From Helicobacter mustelae (lineage in GTDB: Bacteria; Campylobacterota; Campylobacteria; Campylobacterales; Helicobacteraceae): a DNA stretch of 64,000 nt. Position numbers and translations under genes: made by a program. This document shows positions 55,932 through 64,000 of the stretch, in pieces. A model generated the notes under the pieces. It was not told the DNA's origin and did no database searches. It worked only from the letters and a program-made list of their open reading frames with translations. Location: positions 1,054,001 through 1,118,000 of the forward strand of contig NZ_LS483446.1 in assembly GCF_900476215.1 (NCBI RefSeq). The letters run 5' to 3'. Every line of letters begins with the position of its first letter. The first letter of the stretch is position 1.

Positions 55932-56987
55932 TCAATTTTTTTCAAAATGAATTCTTGGATCAACCACCACATACAAAAGATCGCTCACCAAACTTGCAAG
56001 CAATCCCAGTAATGTAAAAATATACAATGTCCCAAAAACGACAGGATAATCACGGTGCAATAGGCTATCATACCCCAAAAGCCCCAGTCCATCAAGACTG
56101 AAAATAATCTCGATCAACAAGGATCCTGAAAAAAACATTCCCAAAAACACCGCTGGGAAGGAAGAGATCACCAAAAGCATGGCATTGCGAAAAATATGCT
56201 TATACAACAGAGCTTGCTCACCCACTCCTTTGATGCGTCCATACATCACATAATATTTTTGCATCTCATCCAAAAAAGAATTTTTCACTAGCAGCACCAA
56301 AGTAGCAAATCCCCCGATAGACAAACACAGCACAGGCAAAGTAATATGCCACAAATAATCTCTGATCTTGCCCCAAAAACTCAAATTCTCAAAATCATCC
56401 CCCACTAACCCCTTCAATGGGAACCAATCAAAATAACTCCCTCCTGCAAAAAACACAATCAACAAAATCCCAAATAAAAACACAGGGATGGCATTTGCCA
56501 TGATGATGACTACGCTGCTTATCACATCCCATTTCCCACCATCACGGTAAGCCTTAAAAATCCCAAGCGGGATGCCCAAAAGATAAATAATCAAGGTGCT
56601 AAATACACCCAGGCTAATAGAAACAGGGAGTTTTTCTTTGATGAGATCTAGCACACTAATCTGACGATAGTAGCTCTGCCCAAAATCGAGTTTTAGATAT
56701 TGTTTGAGCATGAGGAAATAACGCTCCCATATGGGCTTATCAAAACCATAAATTTTCTTGAGCTGGGCAATCATCTCTTGATCCATTCCACTATCACCAC
56801 GATAGGCCCCCACTTTTGCACTGCCTTTAAACACCTCGCCCCCCACAGATTGCAGGGCATCAATTTTTTGCATCATTTGCTCCACTGGACCCCCAGGGGC
56901 TAGCTGGATGATAAAGAAATTGATTGTAATAATGCCAAGAAGGGTGGGAATCATGAGCATCAAGCGCTTGAGGATGTAGGCATACAT
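55932..56987 (-). CDS. yejB: ABC transporter permease, YejB-like
   Basis: A 351-residue permease with six spans. [21 protein letters not shown] and the early long periplasmic loop are typical of YejB. The cytoplasmic coupling loop is [17 protein letters not shown]. In E. coli YejABEF imports peptides and is the route of entry of microcin C. It directly follows yejA (touching coordinates); after it comes hom, so yejE and yejF are not here. Confidence 0.85.
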   Translation of the reverse strand: MYAYILKRLMLMIPTLLGIITINFFIIQLAPGGPVEQMMQKIDALQSVGGEVFKGSAKVGAYRGDSGMDQEMIAQLKKIYGFDKPIWERYFLMLKQYLKLDFGQSYYRQISVLDLIKEKLPVSISLGVFSTLIIYLLGIPLGIFKAYRDGGKWDVISSVVIIMANAIPVFLFGILLIVFFAGGSYFDWFPLKGLVGDDFENLSFWGKIRDYLWHITLPVLCLSIGGFATLVLLVKNSFLDEMQKYYVMYGRIKGVGEQALLYKHIFRNAMLLVISSFPAVFLGMFFSGSLLIEIIFSLDGLGLLGYDSLLHRDYPVVFGTLYIFTLLGLLASLVSDLLYVVVDPRIHFEKN

Positions 56988-58843
56988 TATTTCTCTCTCC
57001 CACTATATTTCTCTCCCTCACTATGCCAATCTGCGCTCCACCAAAGCGCAGGGTTGATGCCATAGCGCGGTGGGATTTTTGGCATTTTGATTCTATCATC
57101 ATAGGCGATACGATAATAGGGCAGATAAAAATGCGGGATCACATAAAAACCCCAGCACAAAACTCGATCCAGCGCCTTTGTAATAAAAATCTGCTCTTCT
57201 TTGTTTTTGGCATTCACTAGGCGCTTGATGAGACTATCCACCACGGGATCCTTGATGCCTGCATAATTGCGACTCCCCTTTGCTGCAGCACTCTTGCTCC
57301 CCCAATAATAATTCTGCTCATTGCCTGGAAAAAGCGACTGGCCAATGACTGCTACGATCATGTCATAATCAAAATTTTGCACCAAATTCTTATAGCGCGC
57401 TGAGTCCACCACCTCGATATTCATCGTGATGCCAAGGACTTGCAAATTTTTGGCAAAGCTCAAAGCCAGGCGCTCAAATGCAGGGCTTCCAAGTGTAAGC
57501 GTAAAGACAAAAGGCTCTTTGGTGCGCTCATCTACAAGGGCAAAATTCTCTATCACAAAGCCTGCTTTTTTTAGCAAATCACGTGCGTATTTGAGATTCT
57601 CTCGCAAATTCTCCCCGCGCTTTATCTCTCCATCTGTGCGCGGGATGATATAGACATCCTTCAAGATCCTAGGATCGCGCGCATTGAGGGTTTTTGCATA
57701 GGGCTGCAAAATCTCCAATTCCTTTTTGCTGGGGAGGCCAGACATAGCATAAATGGAATGATTAAAAAAGCTCAATGTGCGGCTGTATTGAGAGAAAAAA
57801 AGATTTCTATTGCTCCACTGCGCATCAAAGGCATAGAGCAATGCCTCTCGCACCAAGGGATTTTGAAAGAGCTTTTTGCGAGTATTCATAAAAAATCCCT
57901 GCATGCCGCTGGGCAGATCATTTTTGATTAGGACTTTTTTAATCTTGCCCTGCTCTATGGCCTTGCCCACATAGCCGCGCGCCCACACCTTTGCTGTGGT
58001 CTCTAAGCGCCAATCATAATCCCCTTTTAAAAATGCCTTGAGTGCCACGCTTTCTTCTTTATAATATTCATACACCATAAAGTCAAAATTGTAAAAGCCT
58101 ACATTTACAGGTAAATCCCTAGCCCAATAATTGGGATTGCGCTCATAAATAATCTTTTTGCCCAAATCATAGCTTTTCACGCTATAAGGACCGCTGCCTA
58201 GGGGCTTTTGCAACACATCTTCTCCAAAGGTATTCTTTCCATTTTTCCAATAAAAATGCTTGGGCAAAATCTGCAACTGCCCAAGAATCAATGGCAATTC
58301 ACGATTTTGATTGGTTCTAAATAAAAATTGCACATGGGAGCGATCTAGTACTCTTGCCTCTTTTACATCCGCATAATACTGATGATAAATCACTGATCCC
58401 TTGCTCATTAGGGTATCAAAACTAAATTTTACATCCTCAGCACTCACAGGTACGCCGTCATTAAAATGCGCCAAAGGATTGATATGAAAAATCACAGAAT
58501 AATGATCCTTTGCCACCTCAATAGAATCTGCCAAAAGTCCATATTGGCTATAGGGCTCATCTAGGCTTTGGGCCATCAAGGTATCATAAACCAACTCCAA
58601 GCCCTCTGCGGGATTGCCCTTGAGCAAAAAGGGATTGAGGCTATCAAAGCTGCCTAAAACATAACTTCTAAGAGAACCACCCTTGGGAGCGCTGGGATTG
58701 GCATAATCAAAATGTTTGAAATGTTTGTATTTTGGCTCTCCATCAAGTGCGATGGCATCTTGCCCAAACACAGAAGGACAGAGCAAAATCCAAAGCCAAA
58801 AAAAACACCAAGGCATTTTTGGTCTTATCAAATTTCCATCCAT
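56987..58843 (-). CDS. yejA: Periplasmic peptide-binding protein, YejA-like
   Basis: A 618-residue SBP family 5 protein with a signal peptide ([19 protein letters not shown]). YejA features are [44 protein letters not shown] and [21 protein letters not shown]. It should deliver peptides to YejB. The start at 58843 overlaps surE by 16 bases and supplies the basic residues expected before the hydrophobic core; an ATG at 58816 is possible. Confidence 0.87.
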   Translation of the reverse strand: MDGNLIRPKMPWCFFWLWILLCPSVFGQDAIALDGEPKYKHFKHFDYANPSAPKGGSLRSYVLGSFDSLNPFLLKGNPAEGLELVYDTLMAQSLDEPYSQYGLLADSIEVAKDHYSVIFHINPLAHFNDGVPVSAEDVKFSFDTLMSKGSVIYHQYYADVKEARVLDRSHVQFLFRTNQNRELPLILGQLQILPKHFYWKNGKNTFGEDVLQKPLGSGPYSVKSYDLGKKIIYERNPNYWARDLPVNVGFYNFDFMVYEYYKEESVALKAFLKGDYDWRLETTAKVWARGYVGKAIEQGKIKKVLIKNDLPSGMQGFFMNTRKKLFQNPLVREALLYAFDAQWSNRNLFFSQYSRTLSFFNHSIYAMSGLPSKKELEILQPYAKTLNARDPRILKDVYIIPRTDGEIKRGENLRENLKYARDLLKKAGFVIENFALVDERTKEPFVFTLTLGSPAFERLALSFAKNLQVLGITMNIEVVDSARYKNLVQNFDYDMIVAVIGQSLFPGNEQNYYWGSKSAAAKGSRNYAGIKDPVVDSLIKRLVNAKNKEEQIFITKALDRVLCWGFYVIPHFYLPYYRIAYDDRIKMPKIPPRYGINPALWWSADWHSEGEKYSGREK

Positions 58844-59610
58844 GTCTGCAGGCTGTTTAGATCTTCATAGCTTGTGAGATTGAGGGTGATGGGGGTGATG
58901 GAGACATATCCCTCTTTTGTCGCGGTAAAATCAGAGAGTATGCCATCGCGATCCTTCCATGCAAGAGGCTGGAGTCCTAGCCAATAATATTCATTGCCAC
59001 GGGGGTCGCGATTGAGATGGGCATTATTACCATAGAGCCGATAACCCTTTTGCGTGATTTTATATCCCTTGCATTTTTCAATTTCAAGCTGAGGGACATT
59101 GATATTGATAAGCCTGCGATCTCCTAGTGGATAAGAATGACTAAAAATCTTTTGTACAATCTCGCGGATTACCTTTTTTGCCAGGGCAAAATCATATTCA
59201 TCTGAGAGATTTTTATCCTTCATGAGCTGAGAGATAGCCAGGGATGGGATCCCTTGGATGGCCCCCTCTATGGCTCCAGCCACCGTACCAGAATAAGTAG
59301 TATCCTCTCCCATATTTGAACCTAAATTGATGCCAGAGACGATGAGATCGGGTTTTTGTCCATCTTCATAAATCGCATTGAGCGCAAGATAAACACAATC
59401 TGTGGGGCCCCCATCATCTAATTTATAAAAATCATCATCCACCTTGATAAATTTCAAAGGAGAAGTGAGGCAGAGCCCATGGCCACAGGCAGATTTTTCC
59501 CTCGCTGGAGCTACAACCAAAATCTGAGCCAAATCACTGAGCGCATCTCTAAGTGCCAACAATCCACGCGATTCAAATCCATCATCATTGGTAATCAAAA
59601 TTTTTCTCAT
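58828..59610 (-). CDS. surE: 5'/3'-nucleotidase SurE
   Basis: A 260-residue metal-dependent phosphatase. ILITNDDGFESRGLLAL holds the acidic metal ligands; VSGINLGSNMGEDTTYSGTVAGAIEGA is the second signature. It starts where ispA ends (one-base overlap). Confidence 0.95.
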   Translation of the reverse strand: MRKILITNDDGFESRGLLALRDALSDLAQILVVAPAREKSACGHGLCLTSPLKFIKVDDDFYKLDDGGPTDCVYLALNAIYEDGQKPDLIVSGINLGSNMGEDTTYSGTVAGAIEGAIQGIPSLAISQLMKDKNLSDEYDFALAKKVIREIVQKIFSHSYPLGDRRLININVPQLEIEKCKGYKITQKGYRLYGNNAHLNRDPRGNEYYWLGLQPLAWKDRDGILSDFTATKEGYVSITPITLNLTSYEDLNSLQTWMEI

Positions 59611-60473
59611 TATTTTTCCTCAAAATATTTCTGTAGTAAGACCTTAAGATTTTCCTGCAAGAGTGGGGGAAATGCAAATAAGCGCTCCACAATCAGAGCC
59701 TTGAGCCTCCTCTGCTCTTCTCTAGCACCAGAGAGTCCTAAAAGATTTACATAGCTATTTTTATTGTAATCATTATTTGTGGTTTTCCCCACACTCTGCG
59801 CATTTTCCACCCGATCAATAATATCATCGCGCACCTGGAAAAAAATCCCAAGATCCATGCCAAAATCCCAAAGGTTGCGCAACTCTCCATCAGGCAGATT
59901 TGCAATCACCCCACCCATGCAGAGGCTTGTGGCAATGAGCTTGGCGGTTTTATTGAGGTGGATGGCATAAAGCTTTTCTATTTCAAGATGTTGATTTTCA
60001 AAATAGCAATCCATTGCCTGCCCAATCACCATGCCCCCAATGCCTCCATAATGGCTCAGCATCTCAATGAGCCTAAGCCTAGTGCTAGGATCAAGATGGG
60101 CTTTTGTTAGGAGATAGAAGCTAAAAGTATTGAGCCCATCTCCCACAAGCGTGGCAGTGACTTCATCATAGCTCCTATGCAATGTAGGATATCCGCGGCG
60201 CAAACTCGCATCATCCATGCAAGGTAAATCATCATGAATTAGAGAATAAGTATGCAGACACTCTAAAGCCAGCGCTGGTAAAAAGGCATTTTTTGCCAGG
60301 GAAAAATTCTGACTACACACCACTGCAAACAACAATGCAGGGCGAAAGCGCTTGCCACCATTTTTGAGCATCTCCCAAAATGCTTTAGCAAATACAGGGT
60401 GAAAGCCCTCCATCTCTATGGGATAGCTTTGCAAAAATTCCTCAAATTCCCTCAAAATTTCTAGATATCGCAT
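59610..60473 (-). CDS. ispA: Polyprenyl synthetase (geranylgeranyl/farnesyl type)
   Basis: A 287-residue isoprenoid chain synthase. First aspartate motif DDLPCMDD, second FFQVRDDIID, with GGKRFRPAL for diphosphate binding. The insertion between the Asp residues of the first motif is typical of bacterial FPP synthases. Together with ispE it belongs to isoprenoid synthesis. Confidence 0.9.
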   Translation of the reverse strand: MRYLEILREFEEFLQSYPIEMEGFHPVFAKAFWEMLKNGGKRFRPALLFAVVCSQNFSLAKNAFLPALALECLHTYSLIHDDLPCMDDASLRRGYPTLHRSYDEVTATLVGDGLNTFSFYLLTKAHLDPSTRLRLIEMLSHYGGIGGMVIGQAMDCYFENQHLEIEKLYAIHLNKTAKLIATSLCMGGVIANLPDGELRNLWDFGMDLGIFFQVRDDIIDRVENAQSVGKTTNNDYNKNSYVNLLGLSGAREEQRRLKALIVERLFAFPPLLQENLKVLLQKYFEEK

Positions 60474-61519
60474 TACTGCCCCCTGGGATAGACCTTGGTA
60501 AAAAACTGAAATCCATTGCGATTTACTAAAAATTCCAAATATCCATAACGCAGATACGCACGCATCAACACCTCTCTAAGATTATCAAACACATCGCCCT
60601 TGAGATCCAAGGGATTGACCCTAGCAATCCACAAAATCCTATCTCCAGCCTGAAGATTTTCCAATCCATTTTTTAGCAAATCATTACCCTTGGTGATTTT
60701 GAGATTTTTATCAATCCCAATCTTTTGGCTCTCCAAAAAGCTATCTTGGAGTAAAAATCCCCCATAGCGTGCTCTTGCCACCACACTGAGCTCTTTGGTG
60801 ATGGTCTTTTTGTCTATCTTGCGCTCCACAAGCACACGCACCCTCTCTCCCTCCTTGAGATTGCTAATCACCCACTCAACATTGAGGGATTTTCGCGCGA
60901 TCTTGTTTTGAATTTTTAAAATTTTGTCATCGGGTAAAAAAGGATTATTTGGGAAAAAGGGATCAATTTGCAACACGATATTTCCCTGGGTACGCACGCC
61001 AATATCTCCATAATAGGGTTTTTCCTGGGATAAAAATCGCTCGATATAAGGCTTTGTGATAAATCCTCCCTCTTGGGTAGTAATTCCATAAATTTGATAA
61101 CAGATGTTGCTAATGACAAGATTTGGGCTAGGAGCCTTTATCTTTAACTTGGCAAAATCAAGAAAGCCCCTTTGATTTTGTAAAATCTGGGTTTTTATCA
61201 AAAAGTCAGGGCCGATGATGCTTACTTGAAGCTCTTTTGCAATCTCATCCACAGAGCGTAATACAAAACCACGCACCTCCTTTTGCGGAGCGATGAGATA
61301 AAGGCCCACAAAGGGATCATGTCTTAGGATTTTTTTGTTTTTTAATGGGGTTTGTGAGTAGAGGATGAAATAAGTCTTTCCCTTGTAAAAAACGGGTGTG
61401 GAGAAATTTTTTTTGTCAAATTTTTGTGCGATTTCATGATAGTGCTTTTGACAATAAGAAAAATCATAACTCCACAAAAAAGAAAAACTAGCAAAAAAAA
61501 GAAGTAGCAATTTTCTCAA
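60473..61519 (-). CDS. Secreted PDZ-like protein of unknown function
   Basis: A 348-residue protein with a signal peptide ([19 protein letters not shown]). A PDZ-like region lies at about residues 185-255 ([42 protein letters not shown]), and a second similar half follows ([18 protein letters not shown]). No protease domain is present. It is coupled to ybaB (four-base overlap) and ispA (one-base overlap). It may be an envelope scaffold; this is inference. Confidence 0.7.
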   Translation of the reverse strand: MRKLLLLFFASFSFLWSYDFSYCQKHYHEIAQKFDKKNFSTPVFYKGKTYFILYSQTPLKNKKILRHDPFVGLYLIAPQKEVRGFVLRSVDEIAKELQVSIIGPDFLIKTQILQNQRGFLDFAKLKIKAPSPNLVISNICYQIYGITTQEGGFITKPYIERFLSQEKPYYGDIGVRTQGNIVLQIDPFFPNNPFLPDDKILKIQNKIARKSLNVEWVISNLKEGERVRVLVERKIDKKTITKELSVVARARYGGFLLQDSFLESQKIGIDKNLKITKGNDLLKNGLENLQAGDRILWIARVNPLDLKGDVFDNLREVLMRAYLRYGYLEFLVNRNGFQFFTKVYPRGQ

Positions 61520-61818
61520 GAGAGCTTCATTCCCCCAAAGAGATCCAGAGCAAGGTTCTTTTTGTTTTCTTCGACATTTCTATAAGCATCATTGAGCGCG
61601 CTCATCAAAAGAATCTGCAAAGATTCCTTATCTTCTAGCAGGCTATCATCAATGCTTAGATCAATGAGCTCTCCTGCGCCATTGATGCTCACACTCACAA
61701 GTCCGCCGCCACTTTTTGCAGTGAAAACATTGGACTTTGCCTTTTCTTGGAGATCACCCACACTTTTTTGCATATTTCCTAGCAAATCTTGCAAACCCTT
61801 TGCATCAAACATCCTCAT
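61516..61818 (-). CDS. YbaB/EbfC nucleoid-associated protein
   Basis: A 100-residue DNA-binding protein. [49 protein letters not shown] is the family core, and [14 protein letters not shown] the C-terminal helix. It overlaps panD by four bases. Confidence 0.92.
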   Translation of the reverse strand: MRMFDAKGLQDLLGNMQKSVGDLQEKAKSNVFTAKSGGGLVSVSINGAGELIDLSIDDSLLEDKESLQILLMSALNDAYRNVEENKKNLALDLFGGMKLS

Positions 61819-62183
61819 TCCTTTATTGTATTTTTTATTGAGACAATGCCATTGCCCTCATCCACAAGCACAACCCTAGGTGCATAATCCCTTAGTTCAT
61901 GAGCCCCATAGCTGGCATATGCCACGATGATCACAATATCACCCACTGCCACCTTGCGCGCTGCTGCACCATTGATGCAAATCTCTCCATCCTGATCCCC
62001 AAAGATCACATATGTAGAAAATCTCTGGCCATTATTCACATCTAGGACATCCACCTTCATCCCCTCCAATAATCCCGCAGCCTCTGCCAATTTCTTATAA
62101 ATTGTGATGGAGCCCACATAATTGAGATTTGCATCGCTGATACGAGCGCGATGGATCTTGCTATAGAGCATCTCTACTTGCAT
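61815..62183 (-). CDS. panD: Aspartate 1-decarboxylase
   Basis: A 122-residue proenzyme making beta-alanine for pantothenate. Self-cleavage should occur between G24 and S25 ([10 protein letters not shown]), giving the pyruvoyl group; this numbering, with the start [16 protein letters not shown], matches E. coli exactly. AAAGAGG precedes the ATG. The first 23 bases overlap the end of the hydE-like gene. Confidence 0.94.
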   Translation of the reverse strand: MQVEMLYSKIHRARISDANLNYVGSITIYKKLAEAAGLLEGMKVDVLDVNNGQRFSTYVIFGDQDGEICINGAAARKVAVGDIVIIVAYASYGAHELRDYAPRVVLVDEGNGIVSIKNTIKE

Positions 62184-63918
62184 TCTTGCCTCTTTGAACA
62201 TCCAAAAAACCATTTTTTGGCAAAACAAAATTCACTTGCCTAGGGGCATAGTGTAGAATCTTATCCAAAAAAATCTTCTCTTCAAGCAAATTTCCAAAAA
62301 TTAACACATTTTGCAGAGAAAAATTGACACAAAGATCCTGGATGAAATTACCAAAACACTCCCCCATAGAGTCAAAAACCCCATAGCTCAAAGTCGCCTC
62401 ATCCACCCCTGCGAGCAAAAAACTCATCATAGAGCGCAGGATTTTGGGATAGTCCAAAAATAAATGCCCCTTTTCATCTTTTAAAATCTTGTAATCAATG
62501 CGTGGACCCTTGTCACGGACATATTTTCTCGCATTTTCCAAAACGCGAGTGGAATGAGGATTATACTCTTCCTCATAGCCCGCAACAAAAGAAAGCACGC
62601 TAAAAAATGCAAAAAGATTCCTTGTAGGCATGGGTGCATCTGGCAGTGCAGAAATCTTTTTCTGCATTTCTGGAAATTCTGCAAAAAAATTCTTGATTAA
62701 TTTCTCTCCATGAGGGATTTTTTTGATTTTTTCTATCACATTTTTTGCATTACAATCTAGCTCCAGTCCCAGCACACTTTGGTATTTCTCTTCTTTGCCT
62801 AGCCAAAAAAATGTCGGATGATTTTTGCTAAAGCAAACAATGAGATTTTTGTCGTTTTGCAAACGCTTATTATTCACAAAAGAGAGAGTTTTTTCATGTG
62901 CGGCAATGAGCTCAAATACATTCCCCCTAAAGCTCTTTGTATGCAAAATTACGCCATTTTGGGCGACTACAATTTTTTCTTTTGGTGGGACTTGGCCCTT
63001 TTGCTCATAAAAAACCTGCGGGCTTAAATCCCTCAAATCCTCTGGAGAATTTCCCGCGTTTGTGGTGTTTTGCCCGCTAGAATTCTCTAAATTGTTTGCA
63101 GAGCCTTGCCCGCTAGAATTTTGCGCTTTTGGGGAATTTTTCGCATTTAGGGGTTCTTGGAAATTGTCTAATTGCGTGAGGAACACATAGCCAATTTCTT
63201 GCTTCAAGCAAGCAGCGCCCAAGATGCTCAAAAATAAATCATAGGGCAAAAAGCATTCCAAAAACAATGTCCCAAATTCCTCTGCAAACACCTCTTTTGC
63301 ACAAAGATCTTGGCTGGGTTTTTCATAACTTGCTAGGAATTGTGCCTGCAAAGATTCTACACGCATATAAGTTTTGACACTGCTTAGATCCCAAAATAGC
63401 ACTTGCTTGGATTTTTTCTTGCAAGAAAGCAGTACCTTGCCTCTTGTGCTCCGCACAATCAAAGCATCCTCTCTCAGTAGCTCTATGCATTTTTTGAGAG
63501 CATTTTGAAGCGCTGTGGGGCTTAGTATAGGAGCAAAGATTTCTAGAGGACTAAGATAGCCCTGCAAGAGAGAAAAATCCCCTATCACCTCCTGTATGAC
63601 CTTGGCATCTAGGGGCGGGAATGGGGGCATGGGGCGCTTTGGTGCAAGCTCTAAGTCTCTCAAGTCTTCTAGTTCTTTGATAGAGTCAAATTGAAAATAA
63701 ATGGATATGGGAATGCGAGAGGAGATTGCATCAGCAAACTCTAGCATCTCTTCTTGCTTGGCAAAGAGATAGAAATAATAGTCAATCTTCTCTTCCCACT
63801 CCTCCCCAAAAGACTCTGCAAACTCTAACCCCAGCGTGTTTGCCTGAAAGTACAAAATCTCAAAAAGAATGCTTGCGCGCTCTTTATTTGCCAGGGCAAA
63901 TTTAAATGCAAAGATCAT
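62161..63918 (-). CDS. hydE: HydE/HypF-like hydrogenase maturation protein
   Basis: A 585-residue protein starting [22 protein letters not shown] behind AGGGGGG. The C-terminal part ([30 protein letters not shown]...[19 protein letters not shown]) resembles the Kae1-like C-terminal fold of HypF, as I recall for HydE of the Wolinella and Helicobacter hydABCDE operon. A Ser/Asn/Gly-rich linker with a repeated NSSGQ motif sits around residue 280. The longer open frame upstream (to 63990) is not used, because it would overlap another gene's end. Confidence 0.6.
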   Translation of the reverse strand: MIFAFKFALANKERASILFEILYFQANTLGLEFAESFGEEWEEKIDYYFYLFAKQEEMLEFADAISSRIPISIYFQFDSIKELEDLRDLELAPKRPMPPFPPLDAKVIQEVIGDFSLLQGYLSPLEIFAPILSPTALQNALKKCIELLREDALIVRSTRGKVLLSCKKKSKQVLFWDLSSVKTYMRVESLQAQFLASYEKPSQDLCAKEVFAEEFGTLFLECFLPYDLFLSILGAACLKQEIGYVFLTQLDNFQEPLNAKNSPKAQNSSGQGSANNLENSSGQNTTNAGNSPEDLRDLSPQVFYEQKGQVPPKEKIVVAQNGVILHTKSFRGNVFELIAAHEKTLSFVNNKRLQNDKNLIVCFSKNHPTFFWLGKEEKYQSVLGLELDCNAKNVIEKIKKIPHGEKLIKNFFAEFPEMQKKISALPDAPMPTRNLFAFFSVLSFVAGYEEEYNPHSTRVLENARKYVRDKGPRIDYKILKDEKGHLFLDYPKILRSMMSFLLAGVDEATLSYGVFDSMGECFGNFIQDLCVNFSLQNVLIFGNLLEEKIFLDKILHYAPRQVNFVLPKNGFLDVQRGKNASRDAL

Positions 63919-64000
63919 CAACCCCCCTATAGGAATGATTGGCGATGGTCTGCAAAGGAAGGTCTTGGACTCTGACACAGGAGACATCACGCTTTTTTAA
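63902..64000 (-). CDS. C-terminal end of an upstream gene, possibly hydD (partial)
   Basis: A frame open from the window edge reads KKRDVSCVRVQDLPLQTI... and stops at TAA (63904-63902), 17 bases inside the hydE-like gene. Such an overlap fits a hydD-hydE junction. Only 32 residues are visible, so identity is inferred from position. Confidence 0.35.
   Translation of the reverse strand, partial: LKKRDVSCVRVQDLPLQTIANHSYRGVDDLCI

Noticed and set aside
1-64000. CRISPR arrays, insertion sequences, prophage or rRNA genes
   Set aside because: I saw no regularly spaced repeat series, no transposase or integrase motif and no rRNA sequence in the window.

Overview
The window is a stretch of Campylobacterota chromosome, most likely from a Helicobacter species. 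The evidence is two tandem Hof-type outer-membrane proteins, an ArsRS-like two-component system, the gene string rpmH-rnpA-yidD-yidC-jag-mnmE, the string exbB-exbD-smpB-ispE-csrA-truB, and a clpB / ctpA-purC-purS-purQ-SH3 protein-plsC block in the order I recall from Campylobacter jejuni. A HydE-like hydrogenase maturation gene at the right edge also fits. I cannot fix the species; the medium GC and the presence of NDH-2, yejAB and long G/C tracts would suit an H. mustelae-like or enterohepatic lineage better than H. pylori, but this is only an impression.

Layout. 1-4.3 kb: Hof porins, a DMT transporter and small conserved genes. 4.5-10.6 kb: arsRS, purF, a YhcC-type radical SAM gene, hemB, yebC. 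10.6-17.4 kb: NDH-2, a lone hisH, a second DMT transporter, a membrane glycosyltransferase-like protein, a pseudopilin-like protein and a glycosyltransferase. 17.7-20.1 kb: an imperfect tandem duplication of a glycosyltransferase gene. Each copy is preceded by a well-initiated leader ORF holding a G10 or G11 tract (C on the coding strand). 20.3-28.4 kb: clpB with a HAIR-like operator, ctpA, purine genes, plsC and tRNA-Ala(GGC). 28.7-37 kb: a long minus-strand housekeeping run. 37-47 kb: a YajR-like MFS gene, ttcA, trpS, secG, frr, pyrE, atpB, waaF, hisS. 50.2-64 kb: a phase-variable glycosyltransferase, then ybeY, dapB, trxB, trxA, hom, yejAB, surE, ispA, panD and hydE, all on the minus strand.

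The most interesting region is 47.27-50.18 kb. It holds a compact microcin C-like (peptidyl-nucleotide, 'Trojan horse') antibiotic operon. A MccB-type adenylating enzyme is followed by an overlapping MccC-like MFS exporter. Upstream lies a previously uncalled short ORF that ends in Asn-stop and reads MNKVKHLQCCDYKTFNN. It begins 27 bases after a 13-bp hairpin and is followed, directly at its stop codon, by a perfect 20-bp A/T-only hairpin; E. coli mccA and mccB are likewise separated by a hairpin. The whole cassette is bracketed by an exact 29-bp direct repeat and has no recognisable immunity gene. A yejA-yejB pair, the peptide-importer family through which microcin C enters E. coli, lies about 6 kb away without yejE or yejF beside it.

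Other notable items are an eroded truB fragment 25 kb from the intact gene, a leader/poly-C arrangement that may switch translational coupling of glycosyltransferases, and a T7 tract that separates an ATG from the body of a small TPR gene.
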